Shown: positions 25,092 to 33,901 of the stretch, in pieces
Position numbering within the stretch: position 1 is the first letter of the stretch
Layout of the letters: every line of letters starts with the position of its first letter
Assembly: GCA_029245065.1 (NCBI GenBank)
Contig: JAQWQB010000140.1
Location: 1-33,901, forward strand
Length of the DNA stretch: 33,901 bases
Direction of reading: 5' to 3'
Source: Flavobacteriales bacterium
GTDB taxonomy: Bacteria; Bacteroidota; Bacteroidia; Flavobacteriales_D; Sanyastnellaceae
Translations under genes and position numbers: made by a program
Notes under the pieces: generated by a model
What the model was told of the DNA's origin: nothing
What the model saw: only the letters and a program-made list of their open reading frames with translations
Database searches by the model: none

Positions 25092-28010
25092 TTACTTATC
25101 TGTAAGTTTCTGTTTCACTTCTACTTCTTCGAACGCTTCGATTTGATCGCCTTCTTGGATATCGTTGAACTTGTCTACGTTCAATCCACACTCGTATCCT
25201 TTCGACACATCTTTCACGTCGTCTTTGAATCGCTTCAAAGATCCTAGCTTACCAGTATGGATAACAATTCCATCTCTAATGACACGGATCTTGTTGTTAC
25301 GTGCGATTTTTCCGTCAAGGACGAAGCAACCTGCAATGGTACCCACTTTCGAGATCTTGAATGCTTCACGTACTTCAGCAGTTCCAAGTACACGTTCTTC
25401 AATACGTGCAGAAAGCATGCCTTCCATGGCTTCTTTCATTTCTTCGATTGCCTTGTAGATGACAGAGTACAAGTTGATTTGAATTTCTTCGTTCTCAGCT
25501 AGTTTTCTAGCACCCGCAGATGGTCTCACTTGGAAACCAATGATGATGGCGTCAGAAGCTGATGCGAGGAGTACATCACTCTCAGAAATCTGTCCAACTG
25601 CTTTGTGAATGATGTTCACGGCAATTTTCTCAGTTGACTGTTTTTCGAGTGCATCACTCAAGGCTTCGATCGAACCATCCACATCACCTTTGATGATCAG
25701 GTTCAACTCCTTGAATTCTCCGATAGCAATACGACGTCCGATTTCTTCAAGCGTCATATGACGTTGTGTACGAACTCCCTGCTCACGTTGCAATTGCTGA
25801 CGTTTCGCTGCAATAACTCGCGACTCCTTTTCGTCTTCCAATACGTGGAATTTATCTCCGGCGCTAGGTGCACCGCTGAGTCCAAGCATGGAAACTGGCA
25901 TAGAAGGTCCCGCCTCATCGATTCGTTGACCACGTTCATTGTACATGGCCTTTACACGTCCACTGTACTGTCCAGCAAGGATCGCATCTCCAACACGAAG
26001 TGTACCGCCTTCTACTAGAAGTGTACATACATATCCTCGCCCTTTATCAAGTGATGATTCAATTACCGTACCTAGAGCACGTTTATCACCATTTGCTTTG
26101 AGTTCAAGAAGTTCCGCTTCGAGCAATACTTTTTCAAGCAGGGCATCGATGTTGGTTCCTTTCTTTGCTGAGATTTCTTGAGACTGGTATTTTCCACCCC
26201 AATCTTCAAGAAGAATATTCATTTGGGATAGTTCCTCGCGAATCTTGTCTGCATTCGCGGTATCTCTATCCATCTTGTTCAGAGCGAAGATCATTGGAAT
26301 ACCAGCTGCCTGAGCGTGGTTAATGGCCTCTTTTGTTTGAGGCATTACCGCGTCATCTGCCGCAATAACAATGATAGCTAAATCGGTTACCTGAGCTCCA
26401 CGAGCACGCATGGCCGTAAAGGCCTCGTGACCAGGAGTATCTAGGAAGGTAATGGTCTTACCGGTGTCAAGCATTACGTTGTATGCTCCAATGTGCTGGG
26501 TGATTCCCCCTGCCTCACCGGCAATTACGTTAGCTGCACGGATGTGGTCAAGAAGCGATGTCTTACCGTGATCTACGTGACCCATTACCGTTACGATAGG
26601 CGGGCGTTCTTCTAGATCTTCTGGCTTATCTTCCTCTTCTTGGATTGCCTCTTGCACTTCAGCACTTACAAATTCTGCTTCGAAACCGAATTCCTCCACA
26701 ATAATTTGAATGGTTTCTGCGTCCAATCGTTGGTTGATAGACACCATGATACCGAGCGACATACAAGCAGAGATCACATCATTCACGCTGGTATTCATCA
26801 TTGTTGTCAATTCTGACACCGTAACGAATTCCGTTAATTGAAGCACTGTTGATGCTTCTTCTAGTCTTGCTGCTTCTTCTTCTTGTTTCGCGGCACGTTC
26901 ATCACGTTTCGCTCTACGCAGTTTAGAAGACTTGGATTTACCTGCTCCACTAAGGCGTGCAAGTGTTTCCTTGATTTCTTTCTGGATATCCGCTTCGGTA
27001 ATCTCTGGCTTCTTATCGCCTCTACCTTTACCACGGTTATTTCCACCTCGGTTATTTCCTCCGCGGTTGTTTCCACCACCACGGTTATTATTTCCGCCTG
27101 AATTACCTCCACCTGGAGTATCAGTTGAAATACGTTTTCTTTTGCGCTTTTTACGCAAATCAGGATCAGACGAAGAAGCCACAGGTTGCTTTTTCTTCGG
27201 TCTTTCCACAGGAAGTTCAATTTTCCCAACTACTGTTGGGCCAGCAAGCTTTTGTGCTTCTGCACGAACAACCGTTTTCGGTTCTGCTTTCGCTGGTTCA
27301 GCTGGCTTCTCAGCAGCAGCTTCTTTTTTCGGCTCTTCCTTTTTCGGAGCTTCTTTTTTCGGCTCTTCTTTCTTTGCTGCGGGAGTTTCCTTCTTTTCAG
27401 CTGGTTTGTCTGCTGCCTTCTTCTTCTTTTTAGGAGCTAGGGCATCTAGGTCAACCTTGCCAACTACTTTAGGAGTTGTTGGCTTCGCTTCTTCAGCTGG
27501 CTTCTCTTCTTTTGTAGCGGGCGCTTCCTCTTTTGCTGGTTCAACTTTCGCTTTAGGAGCGGGTGCCTCTTCTTTCACTTCTGGTTCAGGAGTGCTTTCA
27601 GGAGCAGGCGCTTCCTCTTTCGCTGGTTCAGCTTTTGCTTCAGGAGCAGGAGCTGGCGCTTCTTCTGTCTTTTTCGCAACTTCTGGTTGCTTTTCAGACT
27701 GCTGGAATTGCGTCAAATCGAGTTCGAATTCTTCCTCTTCAGGCTTTTCCTTCTCTTTCTTAGACGATTCCAACGTAATCGTTTCGCGTTCGGTACGTGT
27801 TCGAGTCTGCGACTTGGCCTTTTCCTTCAACTTCTTTTCATCAGCGAAGGCACCACGCAGCATGTCGTACACATCTGGATTTATCTTGGTATTCGGGCTA
27901 CTTTCAACCTCGATACCTCGACCATCCAAATATTCAACAATAGTGGTAATACCCACGTTAAACTCGCGGGCTACCTTACTTAGTCGTACCGGTTTTTTTA
28001 CTTCGGACAT
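25092..28010 (-). CDS. infB: Translation initiation factor IF-2
   Basis: This 972-aa GTPase places initiator tRNA on the 30S subunit and promotes 50S joining. The N-terminal IF2 helical domain (about 1-60, [21 protein letters not shown]) leads into a long low-complexity region (about 95-340) of Ala/Pro/Lys/Glu, then a Gly/Asn/Arg tract (about 297-330) with NNRGG repeats. The G domain begins near 475 with [16 protein letters not shown] and NKMD, followed by domains II-IV and a C-terminal beta barrel (about 850-960). The long disordered N-terminus is usual in Bacteroidota. It is last in rimP-nusA-infB, 45 bases after nusA, and ends at a bidirectional terminator. Confidence 0.98.
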   Translation of the reverse strand: MSEVKKPVRLSKVAREFNVGITTIVEYLDGRGIEVESSPNTKINPDVYDMLRGAFADEKKLKEKAKSQTRTRTERETITLESSKKEKEKPEEEEFELDLTQFQQSEKQPEVAKKTEEAPAPAPEAKAEPAKEEAPAPESTPEPEVKEEAPAPKAKVEPAKEEAPATKEEKPAEEAKPTTPKVVGKVDLDALAPKKKKKAADKPAEKKETPAAKKEEPKKEAPKKEEPKKEAAAEKPAEPAKAEPKTVVRAEAQKLAGPTVVGKIELPVERPKKKQPVASSSDPDLRKKRKRKRISTDTPGGGNSGGNNNRGGGNNRGGNNRGGNNRGKGRGDKKPEITEADIQKEIKETLARLSGAGKSKSSKLRRAKRDERAAKQEEEAARLEEASTVLQLTEFVTVSELTTMMNTSVNDVISACMSLGIMVSINQRLDAETIQIIVEEFGFEAEFVSAEVQEAIQEEEDKPEDLEERPPIVTVMGHVDHGKTSLLDHIRAANVIAGEAGGITQHIGAYNVMLDTGKTITFLDTPGHEAFTAMRARGAQVTDLAIIVIAADDAVMPQTKEAINHAQAAGIPMIFALNKMDRDTANADKIREELSQMNILLEDWGGKYQSQEISAKKGTNIDALLEKVLLEAELLELKANGDKRALGTVIESSLDKGRGYVCTLLVEGGTLRVGDAILAGQYSGRVKAMYNERGQRIDEAGPSMPVSMLGLSGAPSAGDKFHVLEDEKESRVIAAKRQQLQREQGVRTQRHMTLEEIGRRIAIGEFKELNLIIKGDVDGSIEALSDALEKQSTEKIAVNIIHKAVGQISESDVLLASASDAIIIGFQVRPSAGARKLAENEEIQINLYSVIYKAIEEMKEAMEGMLSARIEERVLGTAEVREAFKISKVGTIAGCFVLDGKIARNNKIRVIRDGIVIHTGKLGSLKRFKDDVKDVSKGYECGLNVDKFNDIQEGDQIEAFEEVEVKQKLTDK

Positions 28011-28055
28011 ATATTGTTTCCTGTATTCACTCTACTAGTTGGCTTTGAGTAAATG

Positions 28056-29291
28056 TTACTCAAACTCCGAGCTCAAGATACGTACTACTTCGCGTACGGT
28101 CTCGACCTCTAAATCTGTTCTTTTCGCTAGTTCTTCTGGTTCTAGTTCCAAGACACTTCGTGCTGTATCACACCCAATGCCTTTCAATGCATCAATGATC
28201 CAGCTATCAATTTCATCTGCAAATTCTTCCAGCTCAACGTCATCTAGTTCAGCTTCAGATTCACGGTAAACGTCAATTTCAAATCCAGTCAAACGACTCG
28301 CAAGCTTGATGTTATGTCCGCCCTTACCAATGGCAAGAGAAACCTGATCAGGCTTCAAGAAAACGTCTGCTTTCATGTTCTCGTTGTCAAGCGTAATCGA
28401 AGAGATTTTCGCAGGACTGAGCGCACGTGAAATAAGAAGTTGTTCATTGGCAGTAAAGTTAATTACGTCAATGTTTTCATTCTTCAATTCGCGCACAATA
28501 CTGTGGATACGAGCACCTTTCATACCAACACAAGCTCCTACTGGATCAATACGATCATCGTAAGACTCTACTGCTACTTTTGCTCTTTCTCCTGGCTCGC
28601 GTACAATTTTCTTAATGGTGATAAGTCCATCAAACACTTCTGGTACTTCTTGTTCGAAAAGGCGCTCCAAGAATTCTGGCGCTGTTCTCGACAAGATGAT
28701 TCGAGGTGTATTATTTCGCATATCTACCTCGGCTACAACCGCTCTTACTGTGTCTCCTTTTTTGAAGTAGTCACTTGGGATTTGGTTGGTCTTTGGCAGC
28801 ACTAATTCATTGTCTTCATCATCTACAACAAGGATTTCGCGCTTCCAGATTTGGTATACCTCACCGGCAATAATCTCTCCAACACGTTCCTTATACTTCT
28901 GGTAGATGTGATCTTTCTCCAGCTCAAGCACACGTGAAACCAAGTTTTGGCGCATTGAAAGCACGTTACGTCTTCCAAATTGCTCAATCTTAATTTCTTC
29001 GGACACTTCTTCACCAATTTCGAAGTCATCTTCGATTTTGAGTGCTTCGGTGATTCCGATTTCCATGTTCTCCTCTTCTACGTCATCATCTGCAACGATT
29101 TCTCTGTTGCGCCAGATTTCAAGGTCACCCTTGTCTGGGTTGATAATGATATCAAAGTTCTCGTCAGATCCATAATGTTTGATAATCATGGCTCTAAAAA
29201 TGTCTTCCAAGATGGCAAGCATCGTCTCACGATCAATGTTTTTAAGTTCTTTAAAGTCTTGGAAAGACTCATTTAGGTTGACAACATTCAT
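28056..29291 (-). CDS. nusA: Transcription termination/antitermination factor NusA
   Basis: A 411-aa RNA polymerase-binding factor that controls pausing, termination and antitermination. It has an N-terminal RNAP-binding domain (about 1-125, FKELKNIDRETMLAILEDIF), an S1 domain (about 130-205, ERVGEIIAGEVYQIWKREIL) and KH1 (about 230-300, with IDPVGACVGMKGARIHSIVR). KH2 (about 305-370) contains AIGKGGHNIKLASRLTGFEI. A short helical C-terminal extension shows the acidic GIGCDTARSVLELEPEEL pattern. It lacks the two full acidic repeats of the E. coli protein, as in most phyla. It starts 6 bases after rimP and shares its operon. Confidence 0.97.
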   Translation of the reverse strand: MNVVNLNESFQDFKELKNIDRETMLAILEDIFRAMIIKHYGSDENFDIIINPDKGDLEIWRNREIVADDDVEEENMEIGITEALKIEDDFEIGEEVSEEIKIEQFGRRNVLSMRQNLVSRVLELEKDHIYQKYKERVGEIIAGEVYQIWKREILVVDDEDNELVLPKTNQIPSDYFKKGDTVRAVVAEVDMRNNTPRIILSRTAPEFLERLFEQEVPEVFDGLITIKKIVREPGERAKVAVESYDDRIDPVGACVGMKGARIHSIVRELKNENIDVINFTANEQLLISRALSPAKISSITLDNENMKADVFLKPDQVSLAIGKGGHNIKLASRLTGFEIDVYRESEAELDDVELEEFADEIDSWIIDALKGIGCDTARSVLELEPEELAKRTDLEVETVREVVRILSSEFE

Positions 29292-29297
29292 TGTTCC

Positions 29298-29765
29298 TTA
29301 TTTAAATGAAATGACCACTTTGGCCACTTTGATGTCTTCAATTTTAATTTCGTGCACTTCTTCTACCCACTCTTTCGATTTTCGCCCTTCAATGCGGCGC
29401 TTTTCTCTGGTGGTTAGCTGAATGGCTTCGTCTCCAACTTCATTCATTACTCCTTCAATACTTCCGCCCTCAAGAAGAGACAACTTCATTGAACGTCCTA
29501 TGTTCTTTTTGTACTGACGCAAGACTTTCAAGGGTTGATCTAAACCTGGAGAAGACACTTGGAGTGAAAAATCTTCAACTTCTCGATCAAAGGATCCTTC
29601 TATTAACCTACTTACTTTAACACAGTCAGTGATGGCTATTCCATTGTCATTATCAACAAGAACCCGAATGTCATTTTGAGACGACACTTCGACACTCACA
29701 GCGAAGATGGGCGAGTCGCCGAATTCCGCTTCAATTAAGTGTTCCACTTGTGATTTAGTGATCAT
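29298..29765 (-). CDS. rimP: Ribosome maturation factor RimP
   Basis: A 155-aa protein needed for 30S subunit maturation. It shows the RimP two-domain layout: an N-terminal alpha/beta domain (DIRVLVDNDNGIAITDCVKVSRLIEGSFDR) with the family motif LQVSSPGLDQPLK near residues 86-98, and a C-terminal SH3-like barrel (about 100-153) that includes GVMNEVGDEAIQLTT and EIKIEDIKVAKVVISFK. Length is normal. It heads rimP-nusA-infB. A promoter box and an attenuator-like hairpin lie in its leader. Confidence 0.96.
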   Translation of the reverse strand: MITKSQVEHLIEAEFGDSPIFAVSVEVSSQNDIRVLVDNDNGIAITDCVKVSRLIEGSFDREVEDFSLQVSSPGLDQPLKVLRQYKKNIGRSMKLSLLEGGSIEGVMNEVGDEAIQLTTREKRRIEGRKSKEWVEEVHEIKIEDIKVAKVVISFK

Positions 29766-29778
29766 GAAAGAATGATTA

Positions 29779-29805
29779 ATAAAAAGAGGGACTTACTGCC
29801 CCTCT
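29779..29805 (-). terminator. Terminator-like hairpin in the rimP leader
   Basis: On the minus strand AGAGGG (29805-29800) pairs with CCCTCT (29790-29785), optionally extended by a G-U pair, with a roughly 9-base loop. TTTTATT follows. It lies 14 bases before the rimP ATG and after the promoter box at 29837-29830, so it could act as an attenuator or block ribosome access. The stem is only 6-7 bp. Confidence 0.45.
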
Positions 29806-29829
29806 CCTGAAGAATCCCCATTTCTGATG

Positions 29830-29837
29830 CAAATATA
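29830..29837 (-). promoter_or_regulatory. Bacteroidota -7 promoter box for rimP-nusA-infB
   Basis: The minus strand reads TATATTTG, an exact TAnnTTTG match, giving a leader of roughly 55-60 bases before the ATG at 29765. No -33 TTG is visible. The remaining divergent region up to 30017 shows only the plus-strand promoter box listed next. Confidence 0.55.
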
Positions 29838-29993
29838 GTAAAACCCTTTATGAAACGACTCGGTTTAAGAAATCTTTCATTTTAACCTAACATATGCCTT
29901 CATCGCACACCAAGAAGGCACCTCTTTCGTTAGAATACAATGGGTTGTGAATAAACTACAGGGACCCTATCCGAAGTCTTTCTAGTAGCACAG

Positions 29994-30001
29994 TACCTTT
30001 G
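29994..30001 (+). promoter_or_regulatory. Bacteroidota -7 promoter box for the MORN-repeat gene
   Basis: TACCTTTG, an exact TAnnTTTG match 16 bases before the ATG at 30018. No -33 TTG at standard spacing. Confidence 0.5.
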
Positions 30002-30017
30002 AATCAAATTTCCAATT

Positions 30018-31598
30018 ATGAAGCGCCTTATTGCTTGTTTACTCGTTTTAATTTCAGTGGTTTCTTTTGGCCAGAAACAACACTATGCAGACTTCTATGA
30101 AGGAAGCAAAAAACGTTCTGAAGGCTTCTATGAGCGTGGCCTCGAACACGGACAATGGACCTGGTGGTTCGAAAACGGAGAAGTGAAAGAGACTTCTATT
30201 TATTATTTCGGTCAACTAGACGGCCCAACCCTCACTTACTACGACAATGGCCAACTGAAACAGGAGGGCTATTTTATCAAAGGTGTGCAAGACAGCATCA
30301 TGCGTTCTTTTTCCAGAGATAGCGTGCTATTAGAAGAAGGTAAATACCGGAACGGCCGGAAAGTGAGCGAATGGAATTATTGGTTCGAAAATGGAGATGT
30401 CATGCTCCAAGAAATTTACCTCGATTCACTGAAGGAAGTATTCTATTTCCGGGATGAAGAAAAAGAGCAATTAGTAGATGGAACAGGCATCTACTTCGAG
30501 CGGTACCCGAATGGAACCAAAAAATTCGAGACAACCTATCAAAACGGACGAAAAAACGGGAGTCATATTGCTTGGTATAGCGATGGAACGGTGAAGGAAG
30601 AAGGAACATTTGAAGCACACCGGAGAGCTGGTGTTTGGAAGGAATACTTTCGAGATGGGTCCATTGAACGTGAAGCGCAGTTTACCAATGGCGAGCTGAA
30701 CGGGACCTTCAAGCAATACTTCAGGGATGGCATCACCGATGTAGAAGGTACGTATGCCGACGGAAAGAAAAACGGAGATTGGACGTGGTATTTCAGAGAT
30801 GGACAGGTTGATATGCAAGGACCTTTTGAAGCAGACCTTCAGCAAGGAGCATGGACCTATTACTACGGCAATGGCAATGTCCATTATGCTGGGAATTACC
30901 AAAAAGGGGAAATGGACGGGGTTTGGAATTACTTCTATTTCACCAGTGAAAAATGGAAAACGGGAAGTTACAGCGCAGGTCTCAAACAAGGCACCTGGAA
31001 TTACTGGTTCGAAAATGGAAATGATTTGATGACGGGTACTTTTGTTGATGACTTGGAAAATGGTGAATGGACTAGCTGGTACGAAAACGGAAACACTAAG
31101 GACGTTGGAAACTACACTCGCGGGAAATTAGACGGCAATTGGAAAGGTTGGTATCCGAATGGGGTGAACAACTATGAAGGTGCGTGGAAAAATGATTTCC
31201 GGGTTGGCATTTGGTCATTCTGGTGGGAAAATGGAAAACCGCATGAAGTAGCTGAATATGACAACGAAGGTGTTCGCAACGGAAAGTGGGAATCGTACAA
31301 CCAAGCTGGGATTTTAGAACAGAAAGGAAACTACAAAGCAGGTATGCCAGACGGTAAATGGTCTTACTACTTCCCAAATGGCTCTATTCAACGAATGCAT
31401 AATTACAAGCTCGGACGAATGGACGGACTTTCTGTTACGTATGACCGCAGAGGAAGGAAACTTCAAGAAACGGAGTACAAAATGAACAGGAAACACGGTA
31501 AATTTGTTACCTACAACGATCGTACCGGTGAAATTGAGCAGCATTTGATTTTTGAAAACGGTAAGATGGTAAAGACCGTCAAGGGATTGATGGAGTAA
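30018..31598 (+). CDS. Secreted MORN_2-repeat (YwqK-like) protein
   Basis: A 526-aa exported protein. After a signal peptide (1-19, ending SFGQ) almost the whole length is about twenty repeats of roughly 23 residues. The core is a G-x-W-x-Y-F-x-D/N-G or W-F-E-N-G turn followed by x4-G-x-Y/F-x-x-G (for example GQWTWWFENGEV, GAWTYYYGNGNVHYAGNY, GTWNYWFENGN). This is the MORN_2 pattern found in proteins named YwqK-family antitoxins, although no toxin partner or toxin-antitoxin layout is visible here. The repeats stack as beta hairpins into an elongated scaffold. The C-terminus lacks a recognisable type IX sorting domain. The next gene starts 33 bases downstream on the same strand. Confidence 0.9.
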   Translation: MKRLIACLLVLISVVSFGQKQHYADFYEGSKKRSEGFYERGLEHGQWTWWFENGEVKETSIYYFGQLDGPTLTYYDNGQLKQEGYFIKGVQDSIMRSFSRDSVLLEEGKYRNGRKVSEWNYWFENGDVMLQEIYLDSLKEVFYFRDEEKEQLVDGTGIYFERYPNGTKKFETTYQNGRKNGSHIAWYSDGTVKEEGTFEAHRRAGVWKEYFRDGSIEREAQFTNGELNGTFKQYFRDGITDVEGTYADGKKNGDWTWYFRDGQVDMQGPFEADLQQGAWTYYYGNGNVHYAGNYQKGEMDGVWNYFYFTSEKWKTGSYSAGLKQGTWNYWFENGNDLMTGTFVDDLENGEWTSWYENGNTKDVGNYTRGKLDGNWKGWYPNGVNNYEGAWKNDFRVGIWSFWWENGKPHEVAEYDNEGVRNGKWESYNQAGILEQKGNYKAGMPDGKWSYYFPNGSIQRMHNYKLGRMDGLSVTYDRRGRKLQETEYKMNRKHGKFVTYNDRTGEIEQHLIFENGKMVKTVKGLME

Positions 31599-31631
31599 AA
31601 ATTGACCTAACACTCATCAACGTTACATAGC

Positions 31632-32303
31632 ATGTCCTACGTTTTGGAAATGATTGCTGAAGGGGAACACCAACGGCAAGATTTTAAAATGCGCATTGAG
31701 GATTCGCGGAAAATTGCGAAAACCCTCGTGGCTTTCGCCAATACTGATGGCGGAAGACTCTTGATTGGAGTGAAAGACAATGGAAGCGTTAGTGGAGTAA
31801 ATGCTGAGGAAGAGTACCACATGATTGAAGCGGCAGCCGAAATGTATTGCAAGCCCGCAATTTCCTTTTCAACCCAAGTGTGGAAATCAAATTTCAAAGC
31901 GGTCTTGGAAGTCATTGTTGAACCCTCTTTAAAGGGTCCACACTTCGCCCAAGATGATGAAAAAGAGTGGCACGCTTATCAACGAAGGGAAGACCGAAAC
32001 ATCAGGGCGAATGGCGTGTTATTAAAAGTGTGGCAACACAAGGCTCAAGACATGAATGACGATTTTGAGTACACTAGACCTGTTCATAAGCTGTTCAAGG
32101 CTCTTCGAAACAATAACTCCATAGGATTTAAAAAAGTGAGTCGAATTGTTCGAATGAATCGCCTTCGAACGGAGGAATTGCTCGCGAAGCTTGTAGTATG
32201 GGAAGTGATAGACATGCAATTTAATGACAGCGGATGCCATTTTGTGTTGCTCGATGAAGGAAAAGCAGCGTTGAAAGAAAATGATGCTGAAGGAATCCAA
32301 TAA
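31632..32303 (+). CDS. AlbA_2 (Schlafen AAA_4-like) domain protein
   Basis: A 223-aa cytoplasmic protein. The N-terminal AlbA_2 domain (about 8-135) shows the family signature: EGEHQRQDFKMRI, then KTLVAFANTDGGRLLIGVKDNG and a later R-E-D-R-N-I-R motif (YQRREDRNIRANG). The C-terminal part (about 150-215) looks like a winged helix-turn-helix (LRNNNSIGFKKVSRIVRMNR and LVVWEVIDMQF). Such domains occur in nucleic-acid-binding regulators and in Schlafen-type proteins; the function here is unknown. It is not a nuclease by any motif I can see. The position between the MORN-repeat gene (33-base gap) and the porZ-like gene (36-base gap) suggests one operon. Confidence 0.82.
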   Translation: MSYVLEMIAEGEHQRQDFKMRIEDSRKIAKTLVAFANTDGGRLLIGVKDNGSVSGVNAEEEYHMIEAAAEMYCKPAISFSTQVWKSNFKAVLEVIVEPSLKGPHFAQDDEKEWHAYQRREDRNIRANGVLLKVWQHKAQDMNDDFEYTRPVHKLFKALRNNNSIGFKKVSRIVRMNRLRTEELLAKLVVWEVIDMQFNDSGCHFVLLDEGKAALKENDAEGIQ

Positions 32304-32339
32304 ATTCGCTGATAAAAACAGACATTACATACGATTTAC

Positions 32340-33901
32340 ATGAATCAATCGTTCACACATAGCACCAAGACACCTTTTATGCGTACCGCTTTTTCCTTGC
32401 TATTTGCCCTCATTACCTCATCGCTTACCGCTCAACTGGAAGTTGGAGGCTGGAGAGAACACCTCCCTTACGGCGAAACCATAGATGTCACCCACGGCGA
32501 TGGAAAAATTTTCTGCGCCACCCCTTTCTCTTTGTTTTCATTCGATACGGAAGACAATAGCATACAGCGCATCAGCAAGGTAGACCTTCTTTCAGGTTCT
32601 GACCTTTCTGCCATTCACTTCGATGACGCAACTTCAACCCTCATTGTGGCTTATGAGTCAGGAAACGTAGACCTATTAACAGGGTCCACTTCTTTTAACA
32701 TGTCAGATATTGCCCAGAGTAATGTTTTTGGGAGCAAGCGCGTGAACGAAATTTTAGTGAATGACAACTTGGCCTACCTCAGCTGTGGATTCGGCATTGT
32801 GGTGCTCAACATAGAGCGAAGAGAAGTGGCAGACACCTGGTTTCTTGATGGACAGGACAACCTTCTTGAAGTGAACGCTTTGGAATATGATGACGTTTAT
32901 TGGTATGCGGCAACCGAGGTGGGAATTTATAGAGCGGAGCGAAGTAACCCTGTATTGGCCAACTTTGAAGCGTGGGAATTGATGACTGATGTTCCCGTTG
33001 AAAATGCGAACTACACAGACATTATGATCCAGAATGATCAATTGTTCGTGGTGCGTGAAATTGAAGATGGTAGTGAAGTGTGGTATGCATCCATTACCGA
33101 TTTGAACTGGGCCATTCTGCCAGGCTATGAATCTACTGTTGTGCACGATATCAATAGCGGTGATGGAAGATTTGCCGTGGCATCCTTAAATCAACTTGAG
33201 ATCTTTAATGACGATCTTTCTGTGGTATCTACTCATGGTTCCATTGCTTCAGTTAACATTGATCCGACGGCCCTATTGTTTGATAACAACAACAATGTGT
33301 GGTTCTCGAATTTTCAAGGTGGGCTCTTACTTCGTCCATTTGATGGGTTCGAATTCAGCTACCAGCCTTCAGGTCCTGATTTCTTCAATGCACGACGAAT
33401 TGATAGCTACAACAAAAACACATGGATTGCCTCTGGAGGAGTTGATGGGACCTGGACAAACAACTACGATAAAAAAGGTATTTACGGATTGGTGAATGAT
33501 GAATGGGTGAACCTGTTTCCGCAGGCTGGGGAGAATGACATCACTTCGATCAATGACTACATGTCGGTTACCATCAATCCCATTGACAACGAAACAATCT
33601 TCTTGGGCTCTTGGGAAGAGGGGTTGGTTCAAGTAAAAGGCACCGAAGTAGTTGAAATCTACAATGAACTCAACAGTCCTTTGGAAATTGCTGACTTTGG
33701 CGGTTCTCCGCGAATTGGTGTTGCCGGCGTTGATTACGATCAAGATGGAAACTTATGGTACACCAACGCTTATTCTAAAAACCCGCTTCAGGTGAGAAAA
33801 TCCAACGGTGAGTTTGTGGCCTACAATTTCAATCCTGAAATTGGAAGTGATGTTTTTCTGGGCGATGTAGTTGCTTCCCGTCAAGGGTTTGTCTGGGCTA
33901 T
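32340..33901 (+). CDS. porZ: PorZ-like type IX secretion protein (3' partial)
   Basis: The frame is open from ATG at 32340 to the window edge (520 codons, no stop). An N-terminal signal (FSLLFALITSSLTAQ) precedes a beta-propeller. The opening VGGWREHLPYGETIDV, then FCATPFSLFSFDTEDN, IVAYESGNVDLL, AYLSCGFGIVVLNIERREV and WYAATEVGIYRAE, follows the PorZ pattern closely. Known PorZ is a surface component of the type IX secretion attachment complex, made of two-component-regulator-like propellers and a C-terminal sorting domain. The remainder, including any sorting domain, lies beyond the window. The alternative ATG at 32379 gives a shorter signal peptide (MRTAFSLLFALITSSLTAQ), which looks more natural; the first ATG would add 13 residues. 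Confidence 0.87.
   Translation, partial: MNQSFTHSTKTPFMRTAFSLLFALITSSLTAQLEVGGWREHLPYGETIDVTHGDGKIFCATPFSLFSFDTEDNSIQRISKVDLLSGSDLSAIHFDDATSTLIVAYESGNVDLLTGSTSFNMSDIAQSNVFGSKRVNEILVNDNLAYLSCGFGIVVLNIERREVADTWFLDGQDNLLEVNALEYDDVYWYAATEVGIYRAERSNPVLANFEAWELMTDVPVENANYTDIMIQNDQLFVVREIEDGSEVWYASITDLNWAILPGYESTVVHDINSGDGRFAVASLNQLEIFNDDLSVVSTHGSIASVNIDPTALLFDNNNNVWFSNFQGGLLLRPFDGFEFSYQPSGPDFFNARRIDSYNKNTWIASGGVDGTWTNNYDKKGIYGLVNDEWVNLFPQAGENDITSINDYMSVTINPIDNETIFLGSWEEGLVQVKGTEVVEIYNELNSPLEIADFGGSPRIGVAGVDYDQDGNLWYTNAYSKNPLQVRKSNGEFVAYNFNPEIGSDVFLGDVVASRQGFVWA

Noticed and set aside
26932-28038. Long plus-strand open frame (368 codons) opposite infB
   Set aside because: It mirrors the Lys/Ala/Glu-rich low-complexity region of IF-2; the translation is Ser/Phe/Ala-rich with no motif, and the IF-2 frame is certain.
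30018-32303. MORN_2 (YwqK antitoxin-like) plus AlbA_2 genes as a toxin-antitoxin or defence pair
   Set aside because: The MORN protein has a signal peptide and is exported, the neighbour has no nuclease or toxin motif, and both genes sit ahead of a secretion gene.

Overview
The window reads as chromosome of a member of the Bacteroidota, most likely a marine-type Flavobacteriales bacterium. This rests on four things: an alternative complex III (Act) operon followed by cytochrome oxidase genes, the porZ-like type IX secretion gene, families typical of the phylum (DUF3667, MORN_2, an M36 protease with MopE-like repeats), and several exact matches to the Bacteroidota -7 promoter box TAnnTTTG. Genus cannot be named from sequence alone. 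No rRNA, tRNA, CRISPR array, insertion sequence or prophage was seen.

Layout. Bases 1-2932 (+) hold the end of a LolD/MacB-type ABC ATPase, its FtsX-type permease, a DUF3299-like secreted protein, and a DUF3667 membrane protein whose N-terminal zinc ribbon is interrupted by an in-frame TAG. A bidirectional terminator separates this block from a giant secreted M36 metalloprotease (2988-7148, -). Bases 7149-9488 carry small palindromic REP-like elements around an unknown secreted protein and trhO (tRNA U34 hydroxylase). Then come a 63-aa conserved small protein (+) and, on the minus strand, an outer-membrane protein gene, ruvB and queG.

Bases 12346-24182 (-) form one respiratory unit, read in the order actA-actB-actC-actD-actE-actF-ctaC-ctaD. 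It couples menaquinol oxidation by alternative complex III to an A1-type haem-copper oxidase. It ends in a strong intrinsic terminator that also forms the start of the next gene. A divergent region (24183-24427) separates it from a SPOR-domain protein gene (+). That gene converges through a terminator on rimP-nusA-infB (25092-29765, -), the transcription/translation operon. The right end (30018-33901, +) holds a MORN-repeat protein, an AlbA_2-domain protein and a 3'-truncated porZ-like gene, spaced like an operon.

Most of the window is core metabolism. The points most worth a second look are the large His-rich coiled-coil insertion in CtaC, an EF-hand-like loop in ActB, a six-CxxCH ActA, the terminator/start-codon overlap at 12280-12328, the REP pair at 7284-7368, the amber codon at 2195, and the composite protease. 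I found no clear evidence of a wholly new defence or mobile system.
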